Positions 28,722 to 38,632 are shown, numbered from the stretch's first letter. The stretch: 64,000 bases of DNA from Deltaproteobacteria bacterium (GCA_002747175.1 PDTK01000028.1:84237-148236); one strand, 5' to 3'. The notes: generated by a model not told the origin, from the sequence alone. Numbers and translations: made by a program.

Positions 28722-29413
28722 GAACTCACATACCTCATGAAATTTCCTGCATCTTTACCGCAGTTGAATAAAAGGTCCACTATCGTAACACCGTGTTCAA
28801 AGGCTCCCCACAGTTGCGGATATTCAGGATACCCATCATAGTCAAACCAACTAAGTTTGATGCCATGTACTGCAAACAATTGATCCTCAATATAATCTTT
28901 TGCTGCTGGTCCGGAAATATACTCGTCGGCGCCGGATTGAATGCAGATGTCAACGAGGCGCTCAGTTCTACCGCTTTTAATCTTGTAATCCCAAGAGTTA
29001 CTTAGGATTGAATCGATATTCAGGTAACAACATATTTCTTCTATCAACCGTCGATTTAATTGGGACAAGTGAGTGTAGGTTTTGCTGCAATAAATTGGCT
29101 CCAGCAACTCAGAAATTTCGTTGAAGTAATTTGAACGGCGATAGTTCTGGATCAAAGAACGCCAGTGTGAAACAGCCCAACTGTTCCCATCTATTTCAGT
29201 ATCTTTGATTTTTTGATGATATTTACCTGCCACCTTAACTGGCACGGTCAACCATTGCAGGCCTTGGGGCGTCTTGATCTTGTTACGATTCCTCCAATCC
29301 CTGCGAGTATACTGCATATCATCGTATAGGATGAACTCATCCACATAGGCAATTAAATCGAAATAGCCTTTCCATGGGATGTAGTTGGATTGCACAATGG
29401 CAACCTTTTTCAT
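28718..29413 (-). CDS. WbqC family protein
   Basis: 231 aa. Starts '[20 protein letters not shown]' and contains '[22 protein letters not shown]', the defining start of the WbqC family, encoded in many O-antigen loci and thought to take part in sugar or side-chain modification by an unknown reaction. Overlaps the GtrB-like gene by ATGA; first gene of this AT-rich operon. Confidence 0.9.
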   Translation of the reverse strand: MKKVAIVQSNYIPWKGYFDLIAYVDEFILYDDMQYTRRDWRNRNKIKTPQGLQWLTVPVKVAGKYHQKIKDTEIDGNSWAVSHWRSLIQNYRRSNYFNEISELLEPIYCSKTYTHLSQLNRRLIEEICCYLNIDSILSNSWDYKIKSGRTERLVDICIQSGADEYISGPAAKDYIEDQLFAVHGIKLSWFDYDGYPEYPQLWGAFEHGVTIVDLLFNCGKDAGNFMRYVSS

Positions 29414-29482
29414 AATTTTCTATCCGTCGTAGTTAATCAATATTTTTAATGAGTCTAAAAAAGAATCAGGTTTCTTTTTACA

Positions 29483-31708
29483 CTACAGTGCCAGGGGTAC
29501 TTGACCAGACAAACCTTTACCTTCAAGCAGTTGTCTGGCGATTTGGGCGTGACGGTGATCCGGTTGAATCTTCAGGAATCGATTGAGGTAGTTACGCCAC
29601 TGAGATTCATTGATTTGATTTGCCACGGCGTTCATTGAAGTCATCGCGGCTGTCGATTTTTCATTGCGATTCGATAAACGTTGTTGTTCGACCTGAAATG
29701 CAATGACGCCTGCATTATAAAGTGCATCTGCGTAAAGTGGTTGCAGTACCAAAAGAGATTTCAACTGCTGCAATGCATCCTGCAGACGCCCTTCCTTAAT
29801 AAATTCCCTGCACTGCCAATTTCGCAAACGGACCAGGGCCAATGCAACTTTCGGGGTCATTTCCAGATCAATATTCCCTAAAAGATCCAGTGCTTCACCG
29901 TATTGGCCGGCATGGTAGGCTTCGATTCCTTCCTGCATGCGTGTGCAGTTCGCCAGGACAATATCGGTTCCATAATGCCGGTGGAAGCGGCGCTTCATCA
30001 TCTCCAGAATATGCCGGGAGGTTTGCGGATCCTCAAGGTTCAATGCCATGTAAAAACACAGCCTCGCCTGAAACAGATTGCGCACGTTATCGAATCGCCG
30101 GGGATCGTCCGAGCGGTAATCATGCTTGAATTCGGAGTCAGTTGGTACAAAAACCATTGCCACAGGACCATAAAAAACCGGCTTCCATTTATCTGAAACG
30201 AGAAATTTGATTATCGGGCTTTGAGAAGATATATAGTCTACGACCGCGAAATCGAATGGGTATCTGCTGTGGAATTTTTCAATCGGGGTATCTCCGTCGT
30301 TGAACCCATAATATTCATTATACCAGTCTATAAAAGGAAAGTAACGGGCGTCAAAAAACACTTTTTGCCCGGGATAAAGATCCCAAAGCAGGTATCCGCC
30401 GGTGTTGTAGCTATTGTACATTCGACTGCCCGGGCGTTGTTTTTTAACAAAATCACTGGCCTGAACCGGATTGAAGTAGCCGATCCCAAAGCCCAAATAT
30501 CTTGTAGCAAAGGGCCTGTATGCAGCTTCGTAGACAGCTCTTCCGGACAGGAAAAGGAAACCCAATACAAGGCAAAATTGAACAACAAACTTGATTTTAT
30601 TCCACCTGGGCCATTCAATTTTGTGCAGCACATAGATCATGCTCAAGGCCCAAAAAGGTGGCCAGAAAAATGAAGTCCGGTGAAATTGGGCAGCCAGCCA
30701 GCACAAAAAGCCGTTGAGAATCAACAGCGACCAATCCATGGATCGGTATCGCAACCAATAGTAACCGAACAGCCCCACGGTGGATGCCGACATAATGATC
30801 CAAAACTGGTCGGAGTGCGTCAACCGAAGTCTAGGGTCAAAGATGGTGAGGTAGGCGGCAACCGTTTTAAGCGCGTCATCACCCTGGGAAAACCTTTCCG
30901 CTATGTGTAACAGATAGTCCAACCCGTATGGCGTAATCAAACATGCCGCCACACTTAAAAAAGTTGCTATCAAAAAATAGTGCAGTGTACGTTTGTCCAA
31001 AGCGGTTGAAACTTTTCTCCATGTATTGATCGCTTCTCCACATGCCATCAAGCATAGAGTCACCAAACCGAAAACGAACACCCCATGGGTATTCACCCAC
31101 AACAAAAACAACGCGGGAAGCAAAAAAAACGCACGTCCCGGCTGCTTTTTCCAGATCCCGGCTTTAACCGAAAAATAAACCACGGTCATCAGAACGAAAA
31201 ACAACAACGAAAACAATTCAGGCTTCAAAAATGTTCCGGGCATCAATGCAAGTAAACAAACCGTTAGTATAAGCCATGTAGTTGTTTTTCTGCCTTGTTT
31301 TAATTTAAACGCCGTCCACCATAAAAGTGATAGTGCAGTCGCCAGCAGCACGTACCGCATTGCAAACAACAAGGGTAGACCACCCAGTTTAAACAGACCA
31401 TACAAGAACAAACTGCCCATCCAGGTGCAGTAAATGGCATCATTTCTTGCCGGTGTCCACGAGTATATACTGTGGTCTGGTATCAAGGTTTGATTTTCAA
31501 CCATGTATTCGGCATATTTCAAATGAAAAAAAAGATCGCTGTCCTTGACCGGTTCCGCAAACCTCAATGCCAAGGTAACGAGCAATAAAAGCAGCAACAG
31601 TTTATAGCCATGCCGAATCATTATCTTTACCAATGGATGGGGATCCGCTTCAGTAGAACATGCCTTGGTCTGTTTGAGCTTTTTCACTTTGTCATGGCCT
31701 TTTTTCAT
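29483..31708 (-). CDS. Multi-spanning membrane protein with C-terminal TPR-like domain
   Basis: 741 aa. Residues about 30-400 contain roughly ten hydrophobic helices with a large loop after the first ('LALRFAEPVKDSDLFFHLKYAEYM'), recalling GT-C type lipid-dependent glycosyltransferases; the C-terminal 250 residues hold soluble TPR-like helices ('FIKEGRLQDALQQLKSLLVLQPLYADALYNAGVIAF'). No catalytic motif is certain. The start is unclear: ATG 31708 has no SD and ATG 31621 is an alternative. It follows the glycan locus, so a role in envelope glycosylation is plausible. Confidence 0.65.
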   Translation of the reverse strand: MKKGHDKVKKLKQTKACSTEADPHPLVKIMIRHGYKLLLLLLLVTLALRFAEPVKDSDLFFHLKYAEYMVENQTLIPDHSIYSWTPARNDAIYCTWMGSLFLYGLFKLGGLPLLFAMRYVLLATALSLLWWTAFKLKQGRKTTTWLILTVCLLALMPGTFLKPELFSLLFFVLMTVVYFSVKAGIWKKQPGRAFFLLPALFLLWVNTHGVFVFGLVTLCLMACGEAINTWRKVSTALDKRTLHYFLIATFLSVAACLITPYGLDYLLHIAERFSQGDDALKTVAAYLTIFDPRLRLTHSDQFWIIMSASTVGLFGYYWLRYRSMDWSLLILNGFLCWLAAQFHRTSFFWPPFWALSMIYVLHKIEWPRWNKIKFVVQFCLVLGFLFLSGRAVYEAAYRPFATRYLGFGIGYFNPVQASDFVKKQRPGSRMYNSYNTGGYLLWDLYPGQKVFFDARYFPFIDWYNEYYGFNDGDTPIEKFHSRYPFDFAVVDYISSQSPIIKFLVSDKWKPVFYGPVAMVFVPTDSEFKHDYRSDDPRRFDNVRNLFQARLCFYMALNLEDPQTSRHILEMMKRRFHRHYGTDIVLANCTRMQEGIEAYHAGQYGEALDLLGNIDLEMTPKVALALVRLRNWQCREFIKEGRLQDALQQLKSLLVLQPLYADALYNAGVIAFQVEQQRLSNRNEKSTAAMTSMNAVANQINESQWRNYLNRFLKIQPDHRHAQIARQLLEGKGLSGQVPLAL

Positions 31709-31777
31709 GGTTTTGGCATGCGTCTTTTAAACTTCGATTTGGATAGTCATGAGAAAACTATCGTTGCACCGGTGATG

Positions 31778-32593
31778 TTAGTCGTACTTGACCTTGATAT
31801 CGTCTCTTCTGCGACCCCGGGATGTCTCGATAATGCGTTGCGCATCGATATTACCCAGCGATGAGGCTTTTTCATATAATTCATTTGCTTTGGCGTCATC
31901 CCGGGGCAATCCTCCCTGCCCCCTCTGGTACATACTGGCCAAATGAACCATTGCATCCGTGTTGTCCTGTTCAATTGCTTTGCGATACCAGTCAACGGCT
32001 GCTTCTGCATCGGCAGTTAACCCTCCCTGGCCATGAAAATACATTACCCCCAATGCGTTCTGGGCCTGGGCGTTTCCCCGTTCTGCCGAACGTTTAAAAT
32101 AGTCCAAAGCCTTCCGGGCATCCGGCTTGATCCCGTCATCTCCAAGATAATAAATGACACCGGTAAAATATTGCCCGACGTCGCTTCCCATCCCGGCGGA
32201 CCGTTCGAACCAATTCAATGCACGCTTGACGTCTTTCTCCAAGCCTGCCAACCCTCGGTAATACATGACACCCAGACGGTTCATCGCATATGCACTGCCC
32301 TTGTCGGCAGCCACCGCATACCACATACGGGCCTGGACCATGTCCTTTTCAACGCCATGGATCCCCTCTTCGTAAAAATGTCCAAGCTGAAACGCGGCCG
32401 GAGCAATTCCTTTTTTAGCGTCTTTTTTCAATACTTCCAGGTCAACGCCCCCTTCGGCTTGCAGTCCGGCCGCAGGCCACAATACAAGCATGACAATCAA
32501 AACCTTGAAGATCGCTGGAACGATATTGCAGCCTGATGGCAACAGATTTTTTACGATACCGGCCTTCACCGGGTATGGATATTTCACTTGCAT
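31778..32593 (-). CDS. Exported Sel1-like repeat protein
   Basis: 271 aa from ATG 32593, which has GGAGG five bases upstream. N-terminal hydrophobic segment 'IFKVLIVMLVLWPAAGLQA' looks like a signal peptide. It is followed by five to six 36-residue Sel1 repeats (e.g. 'AMNRLGVMYYRGLAGLEKDVKRALNWFERSA'). Such proteins are scaffolds for protein interactions in the periplasm. Divergent from the TPR gene at 32763 with a shared 170-bp regulatory region. Confidence 0.85.
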   Translation of the reverse strand: MQVKYPYPVKAGIVKNLLPSGCNIVPAIFKVLIVMLVLWPAAGLQAEGGVDLEVLKKDAKKGIAPAAFQLGHFYEEGIHGVEKDMVQARMWYAVAADKGSAYAMNRLGVMYYRGLAGLEKDVKRALNWFERSAGMGSDVGQYFTGVIYYLGDDGIKPDARKALDYFKRSAERGNAQAQNALGVMYFHGQGGLTADAEAAVDWYRKAIEQDNTDAMVHLASMYQRGQGGLPRDDAKANELYEKASSLGNIDAQRIIETSRGRRRDDIKVKYD

Positions 32594-32762
32594 AACACCT
32601 CCGATTATGTCATGAAAACAGACTTTCTTGTCAATGGGGTTTGTGTTATTAGCATTAACCAATCAAATGATCAAATGTTGTTTTCTGGCTCGAAAAAGCT
32701 TTCCCCTGTCCCGATAACCATTTAAATTTAAAATATTTATCAAATCAATTCAGGAGTGCTCA

Positions 32763-33740
32763 ATGAAAAATAAAACAACAACCCCATACATTGTTCTTCT
32801 GCTGATTCTGGGATTTGTCACCGCCTTCCCCTTGAGGACTGATGCCCAAACAGCAGAAAGCCACTTCAAACAAGGCAGTGACGAAGCGAATGCCGGCAAA
32901 TTCAACGCGGCCAGGCAATCCTTTGAAAAAGCGATCGAACTGGACCCGACCCTCGCCGGCCAGGCATACTTCCGCCTGGGGGTCGCCCATGCCCAGAAGC
33001 GGCAATTTGAACCCGCCACGGAATATCTGGAAAAGGCAGTCGCGCTCAAGCCAGAAGTACCGATGATCCGGATGAATCTGGCCAACACCTATATGGCTAT
33101 CGGGCAATTCGAAAAGGCGACCGACACCTATGTTAAAATGACTCAATTGGAACCGAATACCGCCTGGCCTCACTATAACCTGGCCAATCTTTACATGCAG
33201 CGCGGCATGTACTCTCAGGCGATTGCCTCATTTCAACGGGTTATCGATCTGGATCCGACCAGATTTCGTAATGCCTATATGCAAATAGGGTATGCCTATC
33301 AGCAAGTCAGAGATTTCAAAATGGCGACAGAGTCCTATAAAAAAGCACTTGCGGCAGACCCGAAATCGTTCTCAGCCGCCTACAATATGGGAATCTGCTA
33401 CTTCCGCATGGTTTTGTTGGACGAGGCCATTGAAGCCAGCAAAAAGGCCATAGCTATCAGACCCGACAGCGCTGAAGCCATCACCAACCTTGGTCTTGCC
33501 TATCAGGCAAAAAAACAGTTCGAAGATGCCGAAGATGCATTTAACAAAGCACTGGCGATCAAACCCAATCTGGGTGAGGCTTTTTTTGGTTTGTCCCTGG
33601 TTCATAAAGAATTTGGCGATTATGAAAAGGCGTTTTCATTCGCTCAGAAAGCGATTGGTGCGGGCAAAAAAGTCAGCCCCACATATATAGAAGTCCTGAA
33701 AACCGGCATTTCCGAGAAAGCTTCAGACAACAAGTCGTAA
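32763..33740 (+). CDS. Exported TPR protein
   Basis: 325 aa with signal peptide ('TPYIVLLLILGFVTAFPLRTDA') and about seven to eight consecutive 34-residue TPR units (e.g. 'PHYNLANLYMQRGMYSQAIASFQRVIDLDP'). GGAG (32753-32756) precedes the ATG. Likely a periplasmic scaffold; target unknown. Convergent with the lipoprotein gene at 33776. Confidence 0.88.
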   Translation: MKNKTTTPYIVLLLILGFVTAFPLRTDAQTAESHFKQGSDEANAGKFNAARQSFEKAIELDPTLAGQAYFRLGVAHAQKRQFEPATEYLEKAVALKPEVPMIRMNLANTYMAIGQFEKATDTYVKMTQLEPNTAWPHYNLANLYMQRGMYSQAIASFQRVIDLDPTRFRNAYMQIGYAYQQVRDFKMATESYKKALAADPKSFSAAYNMGICYFRMVLLDEAIEASKKAIAIRPDSAEAITNLGLAYQAKKQFEDAEDAFNKALAIKPNLGEAFFGLSLVHKEFGDYEKAFSFAQKAIGAGKKVSPTYIEVLKTGISEKASDNKS

Positions 33741-33775
33741 ACAACGCCTAACTCGATATATCATCGAATCTGCGG

Positions 33776-34222
33776 CTAAAAAGGAGTACCCTTGTCGGGC
33801 CGCAGGTCTACAACCCAGTTCCGCCCTTCTTTGGACCAGTGTTCCTTGATCTGGGCACCCGGGATCCAGTATCCCATTTGAAACACATCGAATTTTACCG
33901 TAACGACCGCATGGGCATGGTCATCCGCCATGTCCATGTCAACAATTGTGGGGTTGCGTAAACGCGTCTTGAAGCATCGGGACGCAAATGCATCCTGGGA
34001 CACCATCTTGCGGTAACTGGCAGGCATGCTCATGTATACCGTCAGGCAATCACCGTTCGCTTTGGCCAGCCAGACTTTCTCGACCTTGCTCCGCAGGACT
34101 TCTTCCGGCGGTCTGTTGGGTCGATGGGCACAGGCAGACAGGATCACGAAAAAAATACCGATCATCGCCCAGCAACAGGTGATGGGCGGCAATATAGCCG
34201 TACGTTGTGTTTTCTTAATCAT
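33776..34222 (-). CDS. Small lipoprotein with NTF2-like appearance
   Basis: 148 aa. A hydrophobic leader ends in LSAC (31), a good lipobox, predicting attachment to the membrane. The mature part ('LRSKVEKVWLAKANGDCLTVYMSM', 'VTVKFDVFQMGYWIPGAQIKEHW') has the alternating pattern of NTF2/SnoaL-like folds but no recognisable motif. Directly downstream (6 bp) of the metallophosphatase, probably in the same operon. Confidence 0.65.
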   Translation of the reverse strand: MIKKTQRTAILPPITCCWAMIGIFFVILSACAHRPNRPPEEVLRSKVEKVWLAKANGDCLTVYMSMPASYRKMVSQDAFASRCFKTRLRNPTIVDMDMADDHAHAVVTVKFDVFQMGYWIPGAQIKEHWSKEGRNWVVDLRPDKGTPF

Positions 34223-34228
34223 GTTTTT

Positions 34229-35266
34229 TTAATCCTTTTCTGGATTGTCCGGAGTTTGTGCGCCGTGGGTGGTCTGTTCCGGAATCCCACGCTTACCTTC
34301 CCTTTTTCGTTCCAGCGACCGCCGGATTCGCTTCCTTTTCTCATAGTTTTTTTCCGGACCGGCAAATATCGGATTAACGGAGATATCGTCGGTCAGGGGT
34401 ATTAGATCGCCGGTAACCGCTGGCGCCCCGCCACTCCCATTACGCCACCATTTAATGAGGCCCAGGTGCTTGCCCCCGACCGAACATTTGAAGAGCGTGG
34501 TGCCGTCGACGGTTTCCGACTCAAAATGCGGGTAGTAATCGTGCCCCACGATGATCAGATCTATACCACCAACGACCTTGGCAAGTGAAATACTGTGTTT
34601 CCAGCCGGCATGGCTGAGCAATACCACCAGATCATGATCGCGCTTCAACCGTGGTACCCATCGCTTCAGTTCACCTTCATCATCCAGGGCCCGCAAACTG
34701 CCTCCGGTATCTTTGCCGGGCGGCAACAACGCCGGTGCAACCGTACCGATGAAAGCGATTTTCAATGCGCCGATCCTTCGCGACAAATAGGGTTTCCACT
34801 TGAGTTCACCGTTTTCCGAAATCAGGTTGGCTGAAATCAACCGTTCGCGATAAGTCCCGGAAAATTGGTCCAAGGCCTCAATTCCGAATCTTATTTCGCC
34901 ATCAGCGATATTGATCGCATCGTAGTCCATCATCTGCATGGCCTCCAGGGTCGCGTCCGCACGCAGATCGGCATATTGGACCTTCGGCCGGATGAAATCA
35001 CCGTTATCGACCAAAACAACGTTCCGGTATGTTTTCCTTAATTCAGCTATCAAACTGGCCCGCCGGGCCAGCCCCCCAAGGGTATGCCCCAGTCATCCCT
35101 TGCATTCCACGTTGGCCTGGGTGTCCGAGGTGTACAAAATCACCAGATCGGGGGAAGCGTTCGCCTGCCCGAAAGCGGGTGAATCCATGGACATGCATGA
35201 CCGGTGAGACAGCAAGCAGGACAATATGATCGTAGCAACCATGTAGAATGAATGTTTTTTCAGCAT
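34229..35266 (-). CDS. UshA-like metallophosphatase with in-frame TGA (candidate selenoprotein or nonsense-mutated gene)
   Basis: From ATG 35266 (AAAGGT upstream): signal peptide, then the phosphoesterase start 'LVILYTSDTQANVECKG', a TGA codon at 35095-35093, and in the same frame 'LGHTLGGLARRASLIAELR', 'VDNGDF', 'VVLLSHAG', 'DLIIVGHDYYPHFES'. The product would be 345 aa if TGA is read through. Relatives carry cysteines ahead of the GGLxRRA motif, so selenocysteine at residue 58 (CKGU) is reasonable. A perfect 7-bp hairpin follows (separate entry). If TGA is a stop, only a 57-residue leader peptide is made and the gene is dead. Periplasmic. Confidence 0.6.
35055..35071 (-). promoter_or_regulatory. 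SECIS-like hairpin downstream of in-frame TGA
   Basis: CTGGCCC-GGC-GGGCCAG is a perfect 7-bp stem with a 3-nt loop starting with G; the loop begins 29 nt after the TGA. This fits the general bacterial SECIS rules (small apical loop with G among its first two bases, about 16-37 nt from UGA). It also encodes LARRA, whose GC-rich codons could create the palindrome by chance. Confidence 0.4.
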
Positions 35267-35382
35267 GACAGGACCTTTATACATAGCTCTATATAGGCGT
35301 TGTGCGAGCCGGCAGCGGGCAATCCGTTGCCGGCCATGGAGTCGATGGATGTTCGTCTCAGCGGGAAAATCCAGGCAGGCCG

Positions 35383-37851
35383 TTACTGGTACAATTCGGC
35401 ACCGCTGATGGTATTCATGTCACGGTCACCAATTAAAAACAGTCCCATGATTTCCTGATCCAGGGACTGAATTTTAATCCATCCGGCACTTTTCAGGGTT
35501 GTTTGATTGAACGCGGATTGCAGCATCAGGATTTGTTTTGAGTGCGCCGATACGTCAAGTGTCACAACCTCCGCGCCCAATTGCCGGCCTTCGTTCGTCA
35601 TGGGAGTCAGGATGACCTGCGTGTCCGATGCCATAGGGTTGAACAGGGCAATGCCGGTCCACCAATAATGGTCCGAAGCGACGTGCGGTAAGCTGAGGTT
35701 CGCCGACTGGCTCTGGGCGATCATCAGTTCGAAGATGGCCCGGCTGTCACGGGTCTGATAGGCAAAATATCCTGTCATGTCCTGACTGCTGTCTATCAAG
35801 AGAGCGGTCCGACCCATTGTATACTGATCCAGATACGGGAAAAGATCGGTGATCGGCACGGTGGTTTTTTCATAAGGCATCAGTTGGACGGTCGCCTGCT
35901 CGAAAAAGTCGCCATCTATCAACCGGCAGGTCACATCATTGGCCTGATCCGAGAGATTGATCAAAGAAAGCTCAGTCTGCCACTGATAGGTGGCAGCGAT
36001 GTGGGGAACCGCAAAATGGTTACCGATCCGGGACAAAGCGAAGAGGGATTCGGATTTACCCAGGCCATCCCGCTGCCAGTTAAGGAAACCGTTGATTTCA
36101 TCCGTGCTTTTATCACCCCGGGATGCAACGGATACATGGATCCACCCGTTGTCCAGGCTTTTGTTGAAAGGATTGGTGGACGAAGTATATCGGTCGATGG
36201 TGTTGCCCGATAAAGTCTTGGCAACCTGGCGGTCCAAAAGTCCCTGTTGACTGTAAAGCCGGAGATCCAGGCTGATATCGTCCGGTGCTGGATTGAAAAG
36301 ACCCCAACTGATCTGTTTGTTGACATTGAAAAGGCTGGCCATATCCGGCACAACGAGTTGCTGAATCGTTTGACCGCCCTGGCCGAACCCTGCCATGGTT
36401 TGATCCTGCACTCCGCCCAGGGAAAAAACAGCCGGCGGTTTGTCGGCCAGCACCTTTATCGATCGTACCAAGGGTGCTTCGTGCAGGTGCATGGGCAATG
36501 TTTCTATCAGCCAGGCTTCTTTTTGAAACGGGTCCAGCAGGAAAGGATCCTTCACCGTTGAAATGGGCTGCGCAAGATTGTCGTAAGCAACGATCTGAAT
36601 ATCATCTATCGATTCGGAAGACAGATTGGTGACTGTCAAACCATTCCAGGCCGATCCTTTCTGAAGCTCAGGAACGATCACCTGTCCGGCACGGATCTGA
36701 TCCATGACCAGGCGGTAAATTCCACCGCCGCCATAGTCGCCCCGTGAGAGCGTCATCGTGTAGGGTGCCTGTGAAACGGCCAGTCGATAATCCAATTGCT
36801 TCAAGAGCGTCGCCTGCCAAACGATATCACCGGAGGCATCGCGCAAAGCCACATCGATTCCTTCCGAGAAGTCATCAAGTTTTTCCAGGTGAAAGGTAAC
36901 GGTATCACCCACCTTCCCTTCGATGGTATACCGATCCTCGTTAAGCAGAATCAGGTTGTGGTTTCCCGGGAGCAAACGAACCGTTTCACCATTTTCCAGA
37001 TGATCGTCCTTGTGTGACGCCAGGGAACGGATGGTGGCACAATTCAGGTAGGGGTTGGATGCCTGGGGGGTCAAAGGGAACCTCAGTGACCTGGGATGAT
37101 CGTTGGTGCTGTTGCCGGTCCATTGGCCGCCCACTATTTCGCCGTTACCATTGGTGAACAGGTCGTATGTATATATATGTGTCTTTTCCCGGGTACCCTG
37201 AAAATCGGCTTTTACGTTATCATCGGCATACCAGATCTGACAGACCACACCGGTGATCCCGTAATTCTCCGTCAACGTCATGCTATAACGATAAATTGGG
37301 AAGAACCAGACCTCCTTTTCCGATAGCAGATCGGCAATGAAGGCTTTGCGTTGGACTTTGATGTAGTTCAATAACCATTCGTGGAAAATGGCCGGGTTTC
37401 CCGCAGGCGAACTTATCGCCAGGTCTTTGCCGTGGCACGCGGTGAGCAGTCCTTTCTTGTCTCCCACGCGAAAAACGATGTTGTTATAGCTGGAGGGGTA
37501 AAAAACGATGTTCTCGTAGGCCGATGCGGCGGCCCAGGCATGGCATTGACCTTCCCAGCTTTCGGCATCCGGATCGTATTGGTTTTCGAGTTCCCAGGCG
37601 GTGGCATCTCCCGGGTAGCGCCCATCAGTGAGCAATTCGAATTTTTCCAGGGGGGCGGGGCCGGTCCAATTGCCGTATCCGTTGGCCAGCCCGCCGCCGA
37701 TGGTGGGCCACCAGTAGCCGGACCAGGGCGTGAAATGGGTTCTGGCTTCATCCGTTCTGGCCAAAAGGCCCTGCGGAAACATGATCCCGGCCATGAGCAC
37801 GGCAAAAACAACAATGAGGTTTTCAAAATGTATTAACCGGCGGTTCTTCAT
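35383..37851 (-). CDS. Large exported protein with transglutaminase-elicitor-like N-terminus and repeated beta modules
   Basis: 822 aa with signal peptide (cleavage near LLA-RTDEA). Residues 38-250 resemble the transglutaminase elicitor family: 'FTPWSGYWWPTIGGG', 'P-LEKFELL' and 'SWEGQCHAWAAASAYE' with C103-H104 as possible catalytic Cys/His. From about 320 on there are several beta-rich modules of the pattern 'W-G-x-V-x-N' (GSAWNGLTVTN, YQWQTELSLIN, YWWTGIALFN) also seen in the protein at 38758. Enzymatic activity, possibly peptide cross-linking at the surface, is inference. Shares an operon with 37861-38514. Confidence 0.6.
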   Translation of the reverse strand: MKNRRLIHFENLIVVFAVLMAGIMFPQGLLARTDEARTHFTPWSGYWWPTIGGGLANGYGNWTGPAPLEKFELLTDGRYPGDATAWELENQYDPDAESWEGQCHAWAAASAYENIVFYPSSYNNIVFRVGDKKGLLTACHGKDLAISSPAGNPAIFHEWLLNYIKVQRKAFIADLLSEKEVWFFPIYRYSMTLTENYGITGVVCQIWYADDNVKADFQGTREKTHIYTYDLFTNGNGEIVGGQWTGNSTNDHPRSLRFPLTPQASNPYLNCATIRSLASHKDDHLENGETVRLLPGNHNLILLNEDRYTIEGKVGDTVTFHLEKLDDFSEGIDVALRDASGDIVWQATLLKQLDYRLAVSQAPYTMTLSRGDYGGGGIYRLVMDQIRAGQVIVPELQKGSAWNGLTVTNLSSESIDDIQIVAYDNLAQPISTVKDPFLLDPFQKEAWLIETLPMHLHEAPLVRSIKVLADKPPAVFSLGGVQDQTMAGFGQGGQTIQQLVVPDMASLFNVNKQISWGLFNPAPDDISLDLRLYSQQGLLDRQVAKTLSGNTIDRYTSSTNPFNKSLDNGWIHVSVASRGDKSTDEINGFLNWQRDGLGKSESLFALSRIGNHFAVPHIAATYQWQTELSLINLSDQANDVTCRLIDGDFFEQATVQLMPYEKTTVPITDLFPYLDQYTMGRTALLIDSSQDMTGYFAYQTRDSRAIFELMIAQSQSANLSLPHVASDHYWWTGIALFNPMASDTQVILTPMTNEGRQLGAEVVTLDVSAHSKQILMLQSAFNQTTLKSAGWIKIQSLDQEIMGLFLIGDRDMNTISGAELYQ

Positions 37852-37860
37852 AGACGGATC

Positions 37861-38514
37861 TCAGTTCTGGGTCTGTGATGGCAGTCTCCACGAACGCCGC
37901 GATTGGGTCTCTTCATAAAGCCACCAGGGATCTCCCGCCTTCCAGAGTTGCCTTACCTGAAGAGCATTCTGATAGTTGACGGCGATAAGCGTCAAATCGG
38001 AATCGGTGTCCATGGCAAACCGATCAGGATCGATCATTCCGGCATCGATGGCATCGGCCACCGAGATAGGGGTGATCGACCGTTCAACCAGATAGACAAA
38101 CCGCGTTTGATCAATGGTCTTGATCAATTTGACGATGCCTTGCAAACCGTTGGTTGGATTCAAGTCGTCAAAGGGAACCGGATGCCCCCAGGACAGGCTC
38201 ATTAAACCGTTCGGACCTCTGGTCCGGCCGTGTGCAGGAGACAGGCAGTCTTCAACTAGGGATAGCCGACCATCTGCATCGTAGCCTAAAATCATCTGGG
38301 CCCCGGAGTGACCGGAACGAAAAATCCGGTACCGGTGTGCATCATCGGAAACAAACTTCCATTCAACTGACTGTGTCCACTTGTCTGCACCGGCCTGTTT
38401 ATACACCGAGCGGACAGCGAAGGCGTATTTATCGGCGGCGTGTCCACTGGTGATAACCAGAATAAGAATCGTAACGGTGATCGTAACAATGCAGATCGTT
38501 CGCAAATTCATCAT
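37861..38514 (-). CDS. Uncharacterised exported protein
   Basis: 217 aa with a signal peptide ('IVTITVTILILVITSGHA-ADK'). Unknown family; the mature part is mixed beta ('VEWKFVSDDAHRYRIFRSG') without cysteine pairs or lipobox. Ends 9 bp before the 822-aa protein, so the two are likely co-expressed and may act together. Confidence 0.6.
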   Translation of the reverse strand: MMNLRTICIVTITVTILILVITSGHAADKYAFAVRSVYKQAGADKWTQSVEWKFVSDDAHRYRIFRSGHSGAQMILGYDADGRLSLVEDCLSPAHGRTRGPNGLMSLSWGHPVPFDDLNPTNGLQGIVKLIKTIDQTRFVYLVERSITPISVADAIDAGMIDPDRFAMDTDSDLTLIAVNYQNALQVRQLWKAGDPWWLYEETQSRRSWRLPSQTQN

Positions 38515-38545
38515 CTACATGCCTGTGATGTATTCTATAGTGTTT

Positions 38546-38632
38546 AAGATAATGTTTTTGGCAAGGCCAGAGGGAGGAAGCTGTATAAGTAATACCGCAA
38601 CGACCGATAACGCAGCCCAAAAACATTATCTT
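38546..38632. repeat. Inverted repeat, MITE-like
   Basis: AAGATAATGTTTTTGG (38546-38561) is exactly inverted at 38617-38632 with a 55-nt spacer, and imperfect similarity continues outward to about 38535 and 38646 (CTATAG/CTATAT). No ORF inside. Either a short non-autonomous element or a large regulatory stem. Confidence 0.5.
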
